Source of the DNA: DATAMF01 sp964472565
GTDB lineage: Bacteria > Chloroflexota > Anaerolineae > Aggregatilineales > Aggregatilineaceae
Length of the DNA stretch: 15,660 nt
Direction of reading: 5' to 3'
NCBI GenBank assembly: GCA_964472565.1
Contig: CAYYNB010000148.1
Coordinates: 1-15,660, forward strand
The position numbers and the translations under genes were made by a program. Shown piece after piece: positions 13,251 through 15,660 of the stretch. The notes under the pieces were generated by a model that ran no database searches, was not told the origin of the DNA, and saw nothing but the letters and a program-made list of their open reading frames with translations. Position 1 is the stretch's first letter. Each line of letters starts with the position of its first letter.

Positions 13251-13280
13251 AGTATAATGGAGATCGATCAATCCTGTCAA
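13251..13280 (-). promoter_or_regulatory. Sigma-70-type promoter of the LexA-like gene
   Basis: On the minus strand, TTGACA (13280-13275), an 18-base spacer, then TATACT (13256-13251). The predicted start is near 13244. This is the best -35/-10 pair found in the window. Confidence 0.65.
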
Positions 13281-13345
13281 TTGGTGTCAGGAGGTCCGAA
13301 CGCAGTTCTAGCCGGGCGCAAACGGAAAGTTTACAGAAGTACGCC

Positions 13346-13375
13346 TTTTCATTTTTTCTTTACCCGCCGTATAAT
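13346..13375 (+). promoter_or_regulatory. Promoter candidate for the unknown gene at 13407 (TTTTCA-N18-TATAAT)
   Basis: TATAAT at 13370-13375 is a perfect -10; TTTTCA at 13346-13351 matches four of six -35 positions. It would start the transcript near 13382, before the preferred ATG at 13407 and after any upstream start codon. A second TATAAT at 13253-13258 has no -35. Confidence 0.5.
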
Positions 13376-13406
13376 GAGCATTTATAGGATTTTGTGGAGC
13401 AGCAGG

Positions 13407-14261
13407 ATGTCCGAAGTAAATTTTACGAATCCCAACGATGGCGAAGATATCCCGGTTGAGGAGTTGATCCGGATCACGCGCGAGTTTACGCGGCGGATCA
13501 CCAACCAGGACCGGCAGCGGTTGGCCATGGATTTACGCGAATCCGGCCACCAACGCAGCATGCAAATCAGCGCACCGCTCACGCTCCAGCAGTTTTTTTC
13601 GGGCGAAATCGATCTCGATAATGAACTGGCGCGCCGCTACAGCAACGCCGCGCTGATGTCGCATGTGGGCTTCGAACCGAAGCTGGGGGCACCCGCGCGC
13701 CGCCAGGCTACGGCGCTGTTCAACTGCCAGGACGATTCGGTGAGTATGGCGGTGGATGCGCCGATTGGAGACAAAGCCGAGGCCACACTCGAATTTACCT
13801 TCACGCTGTACAGCACGCTGTCGATGAGCTTTTTGCTGCCACAATTGGCGATGGCTGACCGGCTGCGGTGGCTGGAACTGATGCGGCGTGAGAATGGGAT
13901 CGCGTTTTTGTGGACACGAGATCGCTGGGAACAACCCTACCTCATTTTTGTGATCCGCGAATACTTTGCCCGCGTTTATGCGTATTCTCCACAGGGATAT
14001 GAAGCGGCAATCCGTATGACACCCGATATGGTGACGTCACTGGTGAACTGGCTGGAAGGGCTGTGGTTCCCCGGTGGGCATGCCAAAACCGCCGAAACGG
14101 ATATTCCTTTTCGGGCAACCCAGATCAAGCGTACGATTGAATTGATGCGCCAGCCGGAGGACGCGCCTAAACCGAGCGCTCACCAGCCGGAGGACATCAT
14201 GCCAGCGGAACCCGCCGCAGAAGAAGAAAATGACCTGTCGGCAAGCGATCTGGAATGGTAA
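13407..14261 (+). CDS. Protein of unknown function, acidic C-tail
   Basis: 284 residues from the ATG at 13407, with GGAG 7 nt upstream (GTGGAGCAGCAGG-ATG). The frame is open back to 13257, but that extension covers the promoter region and reads as low-plausibility sequence (STPFHFFFTRR), so it is left out. I do not recognise a family. It is soluble, with no signal or membrane segment. The centre is a beta-strand-rich stretch (EATLEFTFTLYSTLSMSFLLPQL) followed by WLELMRRENGIAFLWTRDRWEQPYLIFVIREYFARVYAYSP and NWLEGLWFPGG. The last ~45 residues are Pro/Glu/Ala-rich and acidic (PAEPAAEEENDLSASDLEW). It is divergent from the LexA-like regulator and a candidate member of its regulon. Confidence 0.8.
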   Translation: MSEVNFTNPNDGEDIPVEELIRITREFTRRITNQDRQRLAMDLRESGHQRSMQISAPLTLQQFFSGEIDLDNELARRYSNAALMSHVGFEPKLGAPARRQATALFNCQDDSVSMAVDAPIGDKAEATLEFTFTLYSTLSMSFLLPQLAMADRLRWLELMRRENGIAFLWTRDRWEQPYLIFVIREYFARVYAYSPQGYEAAIRMTPDMVTSLVNWLEGLWFPGGHAKTAETDIPFRATQIKRTIELMRQPEDAPKPSAHQPEDIMPAEPAAEEENDLSASDLEW

Positions 14262-14400
14262 GTTGGCACAAAAATTCGTATCGCCAAGTTGAGTGCCGTT
14301 GGTTACAATAGGCCCGCATTCCGGTTGATACTGACTTTATTAATCTTCCGCTGCGATGAAGTCGCTGTTTGTTGCTGCGCGGCGACATAGAGAGGGAATC

Positions 14401-15660
14401 ATGGATCTTTTCGACAAAACGCGGACGTTTACCCGTGCAAAAGAAGCGATGGAAATGGGATGGTATCCCTATTTTCAGCCGCTGACCGACTCCGAAGGCA
14501 CTACAGCGGAGTTTAAGGGCAAAGAAGTTGTGATGATCGGGTCGAACAATTATTTGGGATTAACGACACATCCCAAAGTGCGACAGGCGGCGATTGAAGC
14601 AATTGAAAAGTTCGGCACGAGCTGCACGGGCAGCCGCTTTTTGAATGGCACGCTGGCGTTTCACCTGGAATTAGATGACCGGCTGGCGAAATTTGTGAAC
14701 ATGGAAGCCGGACTGGTTTTCCCCACCGGCTACCAGACCAACGTAGGGGTGATCTCCGCGCTGGTGCAAAAAGGCGATTATGTGATCATCGACAAGGAAG
14801 ATCACGCCAGCATCGTAGACGGCTGTCTGATGAGCCGGGGTGAGATGCGCCGCTTCAGCCATAACGATCCCGACAGCCTGGAGACGCTGCTCGCCAAGCT
14901 GCCCGAAGATGCCGGGAAGCTCGTGGTGGTGGACGGCGTGTACAGCATGGGCGGTGATATTGCGCCCCTGCCCCAACTGGTCGAAATCTGCAAGCGGCAC
15001 GGGGCACGAATTATGGTAGATGACGCGCACAGCCTGGGCGTGCTGGCCGATGGGCGGGGAACTGCCGCGCATTTTGGATTGACGGAAGAAGTCGATTTGA
15101 TTATGGGCACCTTCAGCAAGTCGTTCGCGTCGATTGGCGGGTTTATCGCCGGAAGCGCGGACGTGCTGCATTTTATCCAGCACCATGCCCGCTCGCTGAT
15201 GTTCAGCGCCAGCCTCCCCGCGCCACAGGTCGCCGCTGTGCTGGCCGCGCTCGATGTGATCGAATCTGAACCGGAACATGTCCGGCGGTTGTGGACCAAT
15301 GCCGAACATATGCGCGCCGGGCTGAAACAGCTTGGCTACGACACCGGCCCCAGCACCACACCGATTATCCCGCTGCTGATCCGCGACGAATACCGCACCG
15401 TGCTGGCGTGGCATGCGCTGGTCGAAGAAGGTGTGTACACCAATCCGGTTGTGCCGCCGGGCGTGCCGCCGAATAACAGTCTGCTGCGGACCAGCTATAT
15501 GGCGACCCACACCATCGATCAACTGGACAGAGCGCTCCACGCGTTGGAAGTGGTCGGCCACAACCTGGATTTGATCCCCGCAACGGCGACCCTGCACCCC
15601 ACCCCCCCCTCAAAACCGCCAAACCAATCCCCACCCAAAACCAGGGGAATTTTATTTAAC
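14401..15660 (+). CDS. Alpha-oxoamine synthase, serine palmitoyltransferase-like (PLP-dependent; runs off the right end)
   Basis: 420 codons with no stop before the window ends. GAGGG 5 nt before the ATG. It is fold-type I, the KBL/BioF/SPT/ALAS family, which condenses an amino acid with an acyl thioester. Visible motifs: GSNNYLGLTTHPKV, GTSCTGSRFLNGTL, DKEDHASIVDG (H135 stacks on PLP), VDDAHSLGV (D207/D208 and H210), GTFSKSFASIGGF (K240 is the PLP lysine), RSLMFSAS, and SLLRTSYMATHT (R363, substrate carboxylate). The SRFLNGT and NPVVPPGVP signatures and overall pattern are closest to bacterial serine palmitoyltransferase (sphingolipid synthesis) and less like BioF or KBL. The fold should end near residue 393 (HNLDLIP); the remaining residues are low-complexity (PTPPSKPPNQSPPK) after a C-run and may be a frameshift or contig-end artefact. 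Confidence 0.93.
   Translation, partial: MDLFDKTRTFTRAKEAMEMGWYPYFQPLTDSEGTTAEFKGKEVVMIGSNNYLGLTTHPKVRQAAIEAIEKFGTSCTGSRFLNGTLAFHLELDDRLAKFVNMEAGLVFPTGYQTNVGVISALVQKGDYVIIDKEDHASIVDGCLMSRGEMRRFSHNDPDSLETLLAKLPEDAGKLVVVDGVYSMGGDIAPLPQLVEICKRHGARIMVDDAHSLGVLADGRGTAAHFGLTEEVDLIMGTFSKSFASIGGFIAGSADVLHFIQHHARSLMFSASLPAPQVAAVLAALDVIESEPEHVRRLWTNAEHMRAGLKQLGYDTGPSTTPIIPLLIRDEYRTVLAWHALVEEGVYTNPVVPPGVPPNNSLLRTSYMATHTIDQLDRALHALEVVGHNLDLIPATATLHPTPPSKPPNQSPPKTRGILFN

Noticed and set aside
13298..13308. Second LexA-like operator GAAC-N3-GTTC
   Set aside because: The spacer is 3 rather than 4 bases, which would put the half-sites out of register for a LexA-type dimer; kept only as a remark.
13257..13406. 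N-terminal extension of the unknown gene to an ATG at 13257
   Set aside because: That ATG overlaps a TATAAT and lies within the divergent promoter region of the LexA-like gene; the ATG at 13407 has a GGAG and a promoter directly upstream.
14304..14309. TACAAT as -10 for the SPT-like gene
   Set aside because: No acceptable -35 at 16-18 bases upstream, and it would give a long leader; too weak to list.
14671..15597. 308-codon minus-strand open frame opposite the SPT-like gene
   Set aside because: The plus-strand frame encodes a complete PLP enzyme with every catalytic residue; the minus frame reads like a reversed codon shadow (His/Gln-rich, no motif).

Overview
The window looks like a stretch of Chloroflexota chromosome (Anaerolineae-like). 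This is an inference from general resemblance: moderate GC, many short palindromic intergenic repeats, secreted proteins with Ser/Gly/Pro/Thr-rich linkers, and a stand-alone LexA-type winged helix. There is no rRNA or other taxonomic marker. No tRNA, rRNA, CRISPR array, recognisable transposase or phage gene was seen. The last gene runs off the right end, and the first gene is only a C-terminal tail.

Layout: (1) 3-215, tail of a beta-propeller-like protein. (2) 216-2059, a repeat-rich region. Two copies of a ~205-bp palindromic element (221-425 and 1763-1970) flank three small, apparently paralogous membrane genes (593-1721). (3) 2060-4133, minus strand: a three-gene unit of a cobalamin-binding sensor with a CarH-type W-x9-EH motif, a soluble PAS-like histidine kinase and a YkgJ-type cysteine-cluster protein, with overlapping or near-touching reading frames. 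(4) 4187-6100, minus strand: tandem diverged MDR oxidoreductases. (5) 6224-7876: a secreted protein with an X25-like module and a concanavalin-like C-terminus. (6) 7933-10597, minus strand: cupin, membrane-anchored octaheme HAO-family cytochrome c, and an 8-TM protein made of two repeated 4-TM halves. (7) 10767-12738: zinc-ribbon/FHA protein plus a renalase-like FAD oxidoreductase. (8) 12886-14261: a LexA-like winged-helix protein divergent from a gene of unknown function, with an inverted-repeat operator between them. (9) 14401-end: an alpha-oxoamine synthase most like bacterial serine palmitoyltransferase.

Two modules stand out. The cupin/HAO/8-TM operon is preceded by a perfect FNR-type box (TTGAT-N4-ATCAA) placed at about -41.5 from a -10 element with no -35. 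It therefore reads as an oxygen- or NO-controlled nitrogen redox unit with an unfamiliar membrane partner. The B12-sensor/histidine-kinase pair looks like a CarH-type photosensory module that has lost its DNA-binding domain and signals through a kinase instead. A third, smaller system is the LexA-like regulator: a TTGACA-N18-TATACT promoter drives it, and an AGAAC-N4-GTTCT operator lies just inside its transcript, implying autorepression.
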